Positions 35,626 to 43,704 of a stretch of DNA of 64,000 nucleotides are shown piece after piece. Source of the stretch: Streptosporangium subroseum (lineage in GTDB: Bacteria > Actinomycetota > Actinomycetes > Streptosporangiales > Streptosporangiaceae); contig NZ_FZOD01000010.1 of assembly GCF_900188345.1 (NCBI RefSeq), positions 62,001 through 126,000 of the forward strand. Reading direction: 5' to 3'. Below the pieces are notes generated by a model. It ran no database searches. It saw only the letters and a list, made by a program, of their open reading frames with translations, and was not told the origin of the DNA. A program made the position numbers and the translations under genes. Positions within the stretch are counted from its first letter, which is position 1. Every line of letters begins with the position of its first letter.

Positions 35626-35828
35626 TCAAGAAATCGGGCCCCTGAAATGACGGCGAGGACGCCGGGGACCGGGGCCGGCAGCCGCGGGCGATCCTCTGAG
35701 ACCATCGCTCGTCCCCAGGTCAGATGACGTCTTCGGAGGCCAGGGCCCTAGGCTGGACTCAGTGGTCCGCAAGCCGTCCGCGGCTACTGGGGATTTCCAC
35801 GTTGTCAGGGGACCGAGGGGGCCCGGAC

Positions 35829-36653
35829 ATGAAAAACCCGACCAACCTGCATGACTGCCAGTATGAGCTGAACAGGGTGAACGACATCCTGGACTGCGTT
35901 CGCAGCCATCTGAAACAGACAAGCGATCAGCAACGGCGGTTCGCCGCCGATGCGGCACACGAGCTGCGAACTCCTGTCGCCGGGCTCCGCGCCCAACTGG
36001 AGGAAGCCCGGCTGAACCCGGGCGAGACCCCCCTGCCCGAGCTGTTGGATTATGCGCTCAAAGACGTCGACCGCCTGCAGCGGATCATCACCGATCTCCT
36101 TCTGCTGGTCCGGCTGGAAACCGGCATGATCACCGCGGAGGAGCCGCTGGACCTGGCCGAGCTCATCCGGACGCAGGTTGGCAGGCGAGACGATGAGATC
36201 ACGGTGAACGTGCGGCTGGACCCGGGGGCGACCATGATAAACGCCGTCCCCTCTCTGATCGCCCGAGCGGTGACGAATCTGCTCGACAACGCGCAGCGGC
36301 ACGCGGCGCAGGCGGTCGAGGTTCAGATGCGCCGCGACGACGGCAGCGCCGAACTGGTGATCACCGACGATGGACCGGGGATCGCCGCCCCGGATCGGGA
36401 GAGCGTCTTCGACGCCTTCACCAGGCTGGACACCGCCCGGGATCGCGACCGTGGCGGCACCGGACTCGGGCTGCCTCTCGCCCGTAATATCGCGGTCGTC
36501 CACGACGGAACGCTCATGGTGGAAGAGGGGTCCCACACGGGAGCTCGGTTTGTGCTCCGCCTCCCCCTGGCGGCCCCGGGAACAAGATCGTTCCCGCCGT
36601 CGGACTCGACGGTCTCTACCTCGGCGGTCGTGCGGAACCTGCCAGCGGATTGA
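35829..36653 (+). CDS. orphan histidine kinase without membrane region
   Basis: The start ATG 35829 gives 274 residues; the open frame extends upstream to 35724 without a good site. The kinase core is intact: FAADAAHELRTPVAGLRAQ (H-box with the phosphorylated His), NLLDNAQRHA (N-box), ITDDGPGIA (G1), RDRGGTGLGLPLA (G2). There are no membrane helices or HAMP, and no response regulator is adjacent. It looks like the cytoplasmic half of an envelope kinase, so it may be a truncated gene or a soluble sensor. Confidence 0.78.
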   Translation: MKNPTNLHDCQYELNRVNDILDCVRSHLKQTSDQQRRFAADAAHELRTPVAGLRAQLEEARLNPGETPLPELLDYALKDVDRLQRIITDLLLLVRLETGMITAEEPLDLAELIRTQVGRRDDEITVNVRLDPGATMINAVPSLIARAVTNLLDNAQRHAAQAVEVQMRRDDGSAELVITDDGPGIAAPDRESVFDAFTRLDTARDRDRGGTGLGLPLARNIAVVHDGTLMVEEGSHTGARFVLRLPLAAPGTRSFPPSDSTVSTSAVVRNLPAD

Positions 36654-36767
36654 TCCGCGCCGAGGCTCTCACCTCGCCGCGGATCCACCTCGCCTTCCGG
36701 CCCGCGCATGCGGCCGCCGGGCCTCCTCGATGTCGATCCCGGTGACCACCAGGTCCGAAGGACGGGG

Positions 36768-37784
36768 TCAGCCGCCCGAGCCCTCCGGGAGGGCGGGCCT
36801 GGTACCGATGACAACGGTGGAGTTCAGCGTTCCGATGACAACGGTGGCGTCCAGATCGTCGGAACCGGCCACCCGTGGGATCAGCCCGTTACGGGTGAAG
36901 GTTTCGACGGTCTGCGGCGCCTGGCGCTCACTCGTCTCGACCAGCAGGTAGCCATCCGGCGCCAGCCATTGTGACGCCTCGGCGATCACCCGCCGCACGA
37001 TGTCGAGCCCGTCCGCGCCACCGTCGAGCGCCACCCACGGCTCGTATATGCGGGCCTCCGGGGGCAGCAGCCCGATCGCCTCGGTGGGTACGTAGGGCGC
37101 ACTGGCGACCAGGATGTCGACGCGGCCCCGCAGCCGGGCGGGGAGCGGCTCGTAGAGGTCGCCTTCGTACACCTGACCGCCGGCGGCGACGTTGCGGCGG
37201 GCGCACCGTACCTCGGCGGGGTCGATGTCGACGGCGTGCAACTCGACCCGGCCCAGGGCCGCGACCAGCGCGGCGCCCACCGCGCCCGAGCCGCAGCACA
37301 GGTCGACGACGACGGTGCGTGGCCGGGAGGGAGCCTGGTCGGTGGAGTCGGTGGAGTCGGTGGAGTCGGTGGGGTCGGCGGTCGGGTGTGCGGAGGCGGT
37401 GGCCTGATCGACGGGGCTCACGAGCCGGTGTTGTACGGGGGTGACGACCTCGTCGGTGAGGCCGGCGGTCTGACGGGCGAGGGCGGTGGCCTGACGAGCG
37501 AGAAACTCGGTGCGGCGGCGAGGCACGAAGACCCCGGGGGTCACGGCTATCCGCAGACCGCAGAACTCCGCCCAGCCAAGGACGTGTTCAAGGGGCAGAC
37601 CTGTGACGCGCCGTTCCACCATGGTGGCGAGGTCGGCCGGGGTCGGCGCCGTGGAGATGAGCAGCTCCGCCTCGTCCTCGGCGAAGACACAGCCGGCGGC
37701 CCGGAGCCTGGTGACGACGACGGATCGAGAGAGGGGCGCGGGGGAAGCGATGGAACGGGAGAGCGGTGACGGCGAAGCCGACAT
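36768..37784 (-). CDS. PrmC/HemK-like N5-glutamine methyltransferase, altered NPPY motif
   Basis: This 338-residue protein has an N-terminal helical domain (LPLEHVLGWAEFCGLRI), a SAM-binding motif VVDLCCGSGAVGAAL and the acidic post-I strand VDID. The catalytic NPPY is here SAPY (in LVASAPYVPTEAI), so the Asn that normally grips the glutamine amide is Ser. Between the domains is a loop with a (TDS)n tract encoded by a 9-bp DNA repeat at about 37340-37376. The C-terminus has a small duplication (NSTVVIGTRP after ATVVIGTL). It may methylate another substrate or be an inactive paralogue of the release-factor enzyme. Confidence 0.75.
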   Translation of the reverse strand: MSASPSPLSRSIASPAPLSRSVVVTRLRAAGCVFAEDEAELLISTAPTPADLATMVERRVTGLPLEHVLGWAEFCGLRIAVTPGVFVPRRRTEFLARQATALARQTAGLTDEVVTPVQHRLVSPVDQATASAHPTADPTDSTDSTDSTDQAPSRPRTVVVDLCCGSGAVGAALVAALGRVELHAVDIDPAEVRCARRNVAAGGQVYEGDLYEPLPARLRGRVDILVASAPYVPTEAIGLLPPEARIYEPWVALDGGADGLDIVRRVIAEASQWLAPDGYLLVETSERQAPQTVETFTRNGLIPRVAGSDDLDATVVIGTLNSTVVIGTRPALPEGSGG

Positions 37785-37927
37785 GGGAAACCTTTCGGGA
37801 TGCCTGTGGGCGCTCCCTCGGTCACCTATGTCGGATGGACCGCGCGGCCGTGAGATGGGAGCACCCGACCTGATACAGCGGTAATGGGTCCCACCTCCTC
37901 GATCCGTTCACTACTGGAGTCGGCAAC

Positions 37928-38049
37928 TCTACCCGAGCCGGAATGAGTTGCGTCGGCCGGGTGACGCGCCAAGGCTCTGGCCTTCTGGTCTACCCGAGTT
38001 GGAATGAGTTGCGTCGGCCGGGTGACGCGCCAAGGCCCTGCCCTCTGTA
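37928..38049. repeat. 61-bp tandem duplication, two copies
   Basis: Copies start at 37928 and 37989 (offset 61). They share TGAGTTGCGTCGGCCGGGTG and neighbouring bases with few changes. It lies between the methyltransferase start and the end of the small membrane protein gene. Confidence 0.75.
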
Positions 38050-38056
38050 CTTTCCG

Positions 38057-38401
38057 CTACCTCTTACGCGGGTCCGTGCCCGGAAGGGGCAGGACATCGG
38101 TCTGTCCATCGTTGAATTCAGTCTGGCTCTGGTTGCCGTTCTGGTATCTCGATACGACACCCACGCAGACGATGGCCAGGCCGAACTGCACCAGGAGGAC
38201 GATCCAGGCGTCGTCCGCGAAGCTCAGAAGGTGGGCGACAACCGTACCGGCAAGGGCGGCCGCGATGCCCGCGAGGATCGTGGCCCTCCACCCGATGTCC
38301 TGGCGGCCGGGTATCAGGAGCCGGCCGAGGAAGCCGGTCACGGCCCCGACGAGAATGGCGCTGAGGACGAACGTGATCATGCTGCCGATGAACGCGATCA
38401 T
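38057..38401 (-). CDS. GlsB/YeaQ/YmgE-like small membrane protein
   Basis: The start ATG 38401 has GGAG seven bases upstream. The 114-residue protein has three hydrophobic helices (about 3-25, 38-60 and 66-84) and the family-like VGAVTGFLGRLLIPGRQDIGW segment of transglycosylase-associated/GlsB proteins. A hydrophilic tail follows. The family is linked to envelope stress; the mechanism is unknown. Confidence 0.7.
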   Translation of the reverse strand: MIAFIGSMITFVLSAILVGAVTGFLGRLLIPGRQDIGWRATILAGIAAALAGTVVAHLLSFADDAWIVLLVQFGLAIVCVGVVSRYQNGNQSQTEFNDGQTDVLPLPGTDPRKR

Positions 38402-38550
38402 ATCGATCTCCCTGGGGGTGTCGTCCAACTCTCCACAACGATGCTAGAGCGCCTTAGTCGACACGAACTTGATATTTCGTACACACGAAACAGGCTATGG
38501 GGCGATGGTGAATCGCGCGGGATTCGCGGAGACAGGCGCCGAGGAGACCC

Positions 38551-39516
38551 TCAGGCGCCGGGGGTGGGCGGGTGCGCCGCGCGGTGGTAGCGGTCGGCCA
38601 GCCTGGCGACGTGCTCGACGAGCTCGGGTGGTTCGATGACGTCGAAATCGGCGTCAATCATGCTTAGGAAGACGGTGATGACGCCGAGGCTGTCGCCGGC
38701 CACGGTCAGCATGCAGCTGTGCTCGTCGATCGCCTCCAGCAGCCCGGTTATCCGGTCGGCGATGCTCTCGGCCGGCGCGTGCACCCGCACCCGTGCCTGG
38801 TACGGCCACATCGCGGTGCCCATGCGGTGCGAGACATAGGCGACGACGTCGCCTTCGGGCGGGTCGCGGGGGGCGAACCGCGGGCCGGCCGGGGTGCGGG
38901 GACTGATCCGGTCGGCGCGGAAGATGCGCCAGTCCTGCCGGTCGAGGTCCCACGCCACCAGATACCAGCGACGGCCCCAGCTCACCAGGCGGTGCGGTTC
39001 GACGGTGCGGACGCTGCCGGATCCGTCGTGGACGGTGTAGTCGAAGCGCAGGCGCTCATGGTCGCGGCAGGCGGCCGTGACGGTGGTCAGCACGCCGACG
39101 TCGACGGTCGGGCCGGTGCCGGGCATCGTGACGGTGTAGTCGTGGACCGCGTTGACGCGGCGCCGCAGCCGGGACGGCAGCACCTGTTCCAGCTTCGTGA
39201 GGGCGCGCACCGAGGTCTCCTCGATCCCCGCGACGCCACCGCCGGCGGCGGCCGAACGGAGCCCCACCGCGACCGCCACCGCCTCGTCGTCGTCGAGCAG
39301 CAGCGGGGGCAGCGCAGCGCCGACTCCCAGCCGGTAGCCGCCCGAGACGCCCGGGGTCGCGTGCACGGGATAGCCGAGGCTGCGCAGCCGTTCCACGTCA
39401 CGCCGGACGGTGCGCGCCCCGACGCCCAGCCGTTCGGCCAGAGCGGGGCCGGACCAGTCGCGGCGTGCCTGGAGCAGCGACAGCAGGCGGAGCAGACGGG
39501 CCGAGGTGTCCAGCAT
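38551..39516 (-). CDS. WYL-domain transcriptional regulator
   Basis: The start ATG 39516 gives 321 residues. Residues 1-60 are a winged helix ([20 protein letters not shown] then [20 protein letters not shown]). The WYL domain is at about 125-200 ([22 protein letters not shown]), followed by a WCX-type C-terminus. These regulators bind small nucleic acids or ligands. It is divergent from an epoxide hydrolase with a perfect inverted repeat between them, so it likely controls that gene. Confidence 0.88.
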   Translation of the reverse strand: MLDTSARLLRLLSLLQARRDWSGPALAERLGVGARTVRRDVERLRSLGYPVHATPGVSGGYRLGVGAALPPLLLDDDEAVAVAVGLRSAAAGGGVAGIEETSVRALTKLEQVLPSRLRRRVNAVHDYTVTMPGTGPTVDVGVLTTVTAACRDHERLRFDYTVHDGSGSVRTVEPHRLVSWGRRWYLVAWDLDRQDWRIFRADRISPRTPAGPRFAPRDPPEGDVVAYVSHRMGTAMWPYQARVRVHAPAESIADRITGLLEAIDEHSCMLTVAGDSLGVITVFLSMIDADFDVIEPPELVEHVARLADRYHRAAHPPTPGA

Positions 39517-39532
39517 GCCCGTAGTCTGCCAG

Positions 39533-39561
39533 CGATTGCGGCCCGAACCTGGCCGCAATCG
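39533..39561. promoter_or_regulatory. inverted repeat between WYL regulator and epoxide hydrolase
   Basis: Perfect 11-base arms, CGATTGCGGCC and GGCCGCAATCG, with a seven-base centre, placed 17 bp from either start codon. It is the likely operator for the WYL regulator controlling both genes. Confidence 0.7.
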
Positions 39562-39577
39562 TTCCTACTGTGGCGCC

Positions 39578-40924
39578 ATGGACACCGAGACCCCCGCATT
39601 TCACACTGACATTTCCCGGACCGAGCTGGACAGCGCGCCCGAACCGAGAGGTGCCGACCTGGCCGGCGATATTTCCCGGACCGAGTTGGACGGCGTGCCC
39701 GAACCGATGGGTGCCGACCTGGCCGGCGACATTCCCCGGACCGCGCTGGACAGCGAGGTCCGGCCGCCGAGCCTGGACGTCCCCCCGGCCGGCCTGGGCG
39801 AGGAGATCCGCCCGTTCCGCGTCGACATCCCCCAAGCCGACCTGGACGACCTGCGCGACCGCCTGGCCCGCACCCGCTGGCCCGACGAGCTGACCGGCGT
39901 CGGCTGGTCGTACGGCGTGCCGCTCGACCGGTTGAAGGAGATGGCCGAATACTGGCGGACGGCCTACGACTGGCGTCGGCACGAGGCGAGGCTGAACGAG
40001 TTTCCGCAGTTCACCACCACCATTGACGGGCAGAACGTGCACTTCCTGCATGTCCGCTCGCCCGAGCCGGACGCACTGCCGCTGATCCTCACCCATGGCT
40101 GGCCGGGCTCGGTCGTCGAGTTCCTGGAGTTAATCGGGCCCCTGACCGACCCCCGCGCGTACGGCGGCGATCCGGCGGACGCGTTTCACGTGGTCGTCCC
40201 GTCGATCCCGGGCTACGGGTTCTCCGGGCCGACGGCCGCGACCGGGTGGGGCGTGTCGCGCATCGCCCGGGCCTGGGCGGAGCTGATGCGCCGCCTCGGC
40301 TACGAGCGGTACGGCGCCCAGGGCGGTGACTGGGGCGCGCGGATCTCGCCCGAACTCGCGAGGGTCGACCCCGTTCACCTCGCCGGTCTGCACCTCAACG
40401 GGTTCCTGGCCTTCCCGTCCGGAGACCCGGCAGAGGTCGAGGCACTGACCGAGGCCGAGCGGGCGCGTCTGGCGAACATCAGCGGCTGGGCCGGCGAGCG
40501 GTCGGGCTACGCGCAGATCCAGTCGACCAGGCCGCAGACGCTGGCCTACGCCCTCGCCGACTCACCGGTCGGCCAGCTCGCCTGGAACCTCGAATGGTTC
40601 GACGGCTACGGGCAGGACGTCGGCACGATCGGCCGGGACGCCATCCTCACCAATGTGGCGCTGTACTGGCTGACCGGGACCGCCGGGTCCTCGGCCCGCC
40701 TCTACAAGGAGGGCGCCGCCTCGTGGGGGCGGCAGGTCGAGCTGTCTCCGGTGCCGACCGGAATGGCGGTCTTCGCCGGGGACTCCACCATCCGCTCCTT
40801 CGCCGCACGCGAGCACACCATCACGCACTGGTCGGAGTTCGACCGCGGCGGCCACTTCGCCGCGTTGCGGGAACCGGATCTCCTTGTCGGCGATGTCCGC
40901 GAGTTCTTCCGCGGCGTTCGCTGA
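39578..40924 (+). CDS. epoxide hydrolase with N-terminal repeat extension
   Basis: The start ATG 39578 gives 448 residues. The usual epoxide hydrolase begins near residue 85 ([20 protein letters not shown]). The core has HGWPGS (oxyanion), the nucleophile elbow GGDWGAR with its Asp, lid tyrosines and a late His in the [14 protein letters not shown] end. Residues 7-66 are three 20-residue repeats starting DISRTELD or DIPRTALD, copied at DNA level as 60-bp units. A TTA codon occurs at residue 185. The enzyme opens epoxides to diols. It is divergent from the WYL regulator. Confidence 0.87.
   Translation: MDTETPAFHTDISRTELDSAPEPRGADLAGDISRTELDGVPEPMGADLAGDIPRTALDSEVRPPSLDVPPAGLGEEIRPFRVDIPQADLDDLRDRLARTRWPDELTGVGWSYGVPLDRLKEMAEYWRTAYDWRRHEARLNEFPQFTTTIDGQNVHFLHVRSPEPDALPLILTHGWPGSVVEFLELIGPLTDPRAYGGDPADAFHVVVPSIPGYGFSGPTAATGWGVSRIARAWAELMRRLGYERYGAQGGDWGARISPELARVDPVHLAGLHLNGFLAFPSGDPAEVEALTEAERARLANISGWAGERSGYAQIQSTRPQTLAYALADSPVGQLAWNLEWFDGYGQDVGTIGRDAILTNVALYWLTGTAGSSARLYKEGAASWGRQVELSPVPTGMAVFAGDSTIRSFAAREHTITHWSEFDRGGHFAALREPDLLVGDVREFFRGVR
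39597..39776 (+). repeat. 60-bp coding tandem repeat, three copies
   Basis: Units of 60 bp (copies 1 and 2 nearly the same, copy 3 diverged) encode the N-terminal 20-residue repeats of the epoxide hydrolase. Expansion by slippage is likely. Confidence 0.7.
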
Positions 40925-41028
40925 CTCGCACGCCGCCACCACTCTGGTGGAGCCGGTCAGCCGCTCCACGCCATCCGGATACTCGATCACCAGATGTGTC
41001 TTGATCGTGGGCCGAAGCCGTACGAGGG

Positions 41029-41625
41029 TCAGCTCCGGGTGGCGTGGGTGAAGGTGGTCACGAGTTCGTCGGCGCACAGCACGGGGTCGAGTCCGGCGAG
41101 CAGCCGGTCGGCGACCGCGTCTATGGCCGCGCGCACGGTCGAGGCCATCAGCTCCGGGTGGAAGGGCCGGAAGACGCCGGTGTGCTGGCCGTTGGCGAAC
41201 AGGGCGGCCAGTAGGGCCAAGGCGGTGTTCTGGTGCTCGCCCGGCACTGCCTTGGCGTTGGAGACGATCTGTTGGACCGCTCGCACGTGCGCGGGATGTG
41301 CGGCGATGAACTCCACATTGGCGCGGATGTAGGCGGCCAGTTGGTCGCCGGGATTGTTCGTGGCGTGGATCCTGGGGCGCATGTAGGCCGCGGAGTCGGC
41401 GATCACTTTGCCCAGTACGGCGGCGAGCAGGTCTTCCTTGGTGGCGAAGTGGTAGGAGATCAATCGCTTGCTGCTCAGTCCCGCATGCTCGCAGATCGCC
41501 TCGAAGGTGGTGGCGGCGTAGCCGCGCTCGGCCAGCACCTCGATCGTGGCCTGTGCGATCTGCTCGCGCCGGGCCTGGGTGGCCTGCGCGCGGTCACCCG
41601 GCTGGCGAGGTGCGGGCGTGGGCAT
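41029..41625 (-). CDS. TetR-family regulator
   Basis: This 198-residue regulator has an HTH at about 30-65 (YAATTFEAICEHAGLSSKRL then ISYHFATKEDLLAAVL). The ligand domain is of a common group without known ligand. It lies 28 bp downstream of a small membrane protein gene carrying an amber codon, on the same strand, so the pair forms an operon. An inverted repeat at the start of that gene may be its operator. Confidence 0.86.
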   Translation of the reverse strand: MPTPAPRQPGDRAQATQARREQIAQATIEVLAERGYAATTFEAICEHAGLSSKRLISYHFATKEDLLAAVLGKVIADSAAYMRPRIHATNNPGDQLAAYIRANVEFIAAHPAHVRAVQQIVSNAKAVPGEHQNTALALLAALFANGQHTGVFRPFHPELMASTVRAAIDAVADRLLAGLDPVLCADELVTTFTHATRS

Positions 41626-41653
41626 GCGGGGGCCTCTCCGTGGCTGCGACTGA

Positions 41654-42064
41654 TCAACCCATCTTGCCAGCCTTGGGGAACGCCGCCCTGACGGCGGGCC
41701 GGTTGACCAGGATCGCGACCCCCACGAGCAGCAGGCCGACCAGACCCTGCTCGGCCTTCATCCACAGCGGGTAGCCGCTGTCGGGTGCGAGCAGGATCGC
41801 CGCGATCCCGAGCGGGGCGAGTATCGAGATGAACCGGATCCGTACGAACGCCGGTCGCTTTCCCCGCAGGGCCTGACCGGCCAGGGAGATCAGCCAGAGC
41901 GAGGCGAGTGCCACGGCACCGCCGCGCAGCTACACGACCCAGTTGACCAGGTCGGCGTTGTCGCGCAGGACGGCGGCGACGAGAAGGGCCAGCACCGACA
42001 CACCGAGCATGCCGATGAAGATCCGCTTGATCTGGGTGAGCGTCGAAATCACGTTATTATCCAT
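41654..42064 (-). pseudogene. small membrane protein gene interrupted by an in-frame TAG
   Basis: From ATG 42064 the frame reads to DNADLVNWVV, meets TAG at 41930-41932, and continues in the same frame with LRGGAVALASLWLISLAGQA to a stop at 41654. Both sides are membrane-protein-like, with one helix before and three after the stop, and make a natural 136-residue protein when joined. A single G-to-A change in a Trp codon would explain it. Either the gene is dead or the amber codon is read through. The family is not identified. Confidence 0.7.
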
Positions 42065-42091
42065 GTGTGTAAACATTACTCATATGGATAA
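42057..42091. promoter_or_regulatory. inverted repeat over the start of the interrupted membrane gene
   Basis: TTATCCATGTG and CATATGGATAA form 11-base arms with one mismatch and a 13-base centre. It covers the start codon and 5' leader, so binding would block transcription or translation. The downstream TetR protein is the likely ligand. Confidence 0.6.
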
Positions 42092-42232
42092 CAAGTGGCA
42101 AGAGGTTGTTGCGACTGCTTGATGTGGGGTGTGCCGGTAGAAGCTCCTGGCTCACCGAGGTGAGGCGATACCCACAGGTCAGGGCGCGACCTCGACCGAT
42201 GCCGACGCCGAGGAAGCGCCGCGGACTTCTCG

Positions 42233-43390
42233 TCAGAGCCAGTTGCGACGCTTGAAGATCACGTACAGGCTCGCGCAGGTCAGGGCCATCAGTGTCACGG
42301 CCAGGGGGTAGCCGAAGATCCAGTGCAGCTCCGGCATGAAGGCGAAGTTCATCCCGTAGACGGTGCCGATCAGGGTGGGCGCGAACAGGATGGCCGCCCA
42401 CGAGGAGATCCTCTTGATCTCCTCGTTCTGGGTGTAGCTGGCCCGGGTGAGGTTGCGCATCTCCTCGTTCTGGGCCTGGTTCACCAGCGTGGCGTTCACG
42501 CTCAGGATGTCCTGCAGCATCTGCCGGAACCCGTCCACCCGCTCCACCACCGTGGTCAGGTGGTCCACCACGTCACGCAGGTAGCGGCGCATCTCATCCT
42601 CGACGCCATACTTGTCGAACCCCGCGGACAGCGATTCCAGCATGCCCATCAGGGGACGCGTGGCCCGCTGAAACTCGATCACCTCGCGTGACAGCTCGTA
42701 GATCCGGCGGGAGGCGCTGGGATCGCCGCGGAACACCTCGGTCTCGATCTCGTCGATGTCGTTCTGCAGACCCGCGATCACCGGCGCGTACCCGTCCACG
42801 ACCGCGTCCACGATGGCGTACAGGATGGCCTCGGGCCCTCGGGCCAGCAGCTGCGGGTCCGCCTCCATCCGGCGGCGGACCGCCGACAGGTTCGGGGCCT
42901 CGCCGTGGCGGACGGTGAGCACGAAGTCCGGGCCGACGAACACGTGCAGCTCGCCGAAGTCGACCTCCTCGGCCTCGTCCAGGTAGCGGGCCGCGCGCAG
43001 CACGACGAACAGCGTGTCGCCGTAGCGCTCCAGCTTGGGCCGCTGATGGGCGACGATGGCGTCCTCGACGGCCAGCTCGTGCAGCCCGAACTCGCCGCCC
43101 AGCGACAGCAGTTGCGCCTCCGCCGGCCGGTACAGGCCGATCCAGGCGATGCTGCCGGACCTGTCGCGCAGGCACCGGTAGGTGTCGGCCAGCGTGGTGG
43201 GAGATTGACTGCGATGGCCGCCGACGTAGACGGCGCAGTCGATGATGCTGTTCTCCACGGGGACGTCGACGGTTGTCGCCCGCGGGTCCATCGACCGCTC
43301 GGGAGCCTCCTGGGGTCCCGGTGCGGCTTGATCGTTGTTCTGGGTGGCGCGCCGGAGGGAACGCAAGGCACGTGAACGCAGCTCAGACAT
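42233..43390 (-). CDS. corA: CorA-family magnesium/cobalt transporter
   Basis: The start ATG 43390 gives 385 residues. The N-terminal cytoplasmic alpha/beta domain and long helices precede two C-terminal membrane helices. The pore motif YGMNF is followed by AFMPELHWIFGYP, the loop of CorA. The end is positively charged (IFKRRNWL). It forms a pentameric divalent-cation channel in the cytoplasmic membrane. No Mg-sensing leader was recognised upstream. Confidence 0.93.
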   Translation of the reverse strand: MSELRSRALRSLRRATQNNDQAAPGPQEAPERSMDPRATTVDVPVENSIIDCAVYVGGHRSQSPTTLADTYRCLRDRSGSIAWIGLYRPAEAQLLSLGGEFGLHELAVEDAIVAHQRPKLERYGDTLFVVLRAARYLDEAEEVDFGELHVFVGPDFVLTVRHGEAPNLSAVRRRMEADPQLLARGPEAILYAIVDAVVDGYAPVIAGLQNDIDEIETEVFRGDPSASRRIYELSREVIEFQRATRPLMGMLESLSAGFDKYGVEDEMRRYLRDVVDHLTTVVERVDGFRQMLQDILSVNATLVNQAQNEEMRNLTRASYTQNEEIKRISSWAAILFAPTLIGTVYGMNFAFMPELHWIFGYPLAVTLMALTCASLYVIFKRRNWL

Positions 43391-43499
43391 GGTGAGCCCC
43401 CGAATCGGCCCAGCTCCAGGCGGTCTGCTGATCGCCACTCCAATGTACTGCGCGGCGGTGAAAGCAGCCTGCGGAGGGGCTGTCCCACCGCCAGGCGTC

Positions 43500-43585
43500 G
43501 CGGATCATTCGTGTACGGCGGCGATCCGGGTCGCCTTTCATGGCGGATCATCCGCGTACGGCGGCGATCCGGGTCGCCTTTTGTG
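43500..43585. repeat. 43-bp tandem duplication upstream of corA
   Basis: Two copies (43500-43542 and 43543-43585), sharing TACGGCGGCGATCCGGGTCG and neighbouring bases. Lies between corA and the ABC operon end. Confidence 0.72.
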
Positions 43586-43643
43586 AGGGGCCGGTCAATG
43601 GCCGGACCGGGTGAATGGGATGCCTCAGGGAAACTCGGATAAA

Positions 43644-43683
43644 TACGGCGCCGCGCCACCTGGCCAGGTGGCGCGGCGCCGTA
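43644..43683 (-). terminator. terminator: 40-bp perfect palindrome
   Basis: Bases 43644-43683 read the same on both strands, forming a 20-bp stem in theory (about 18 bp with a tetraloop). It follows the ABC exporter operon, 21 bp after its last stop. Confidence 0.82.
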
Positions 43684-43704
43684 CGGGGCTACATGACGCG
43701 GCGA

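Larger units (their letters stand above)
43391..43704. other. gap between corA and ABC operon
   Basis: About 310 bases with the 43-bp duplication and the palindromic terminator, and no gene. Confidence 0.5.

Noticed and set aside
36768..37784. Assigning the methyltransferase as prmC itself
   Set aside because: The NPPY motif is changed to SAPY, and no prfA is adjacent, so the symbol would be misleading.
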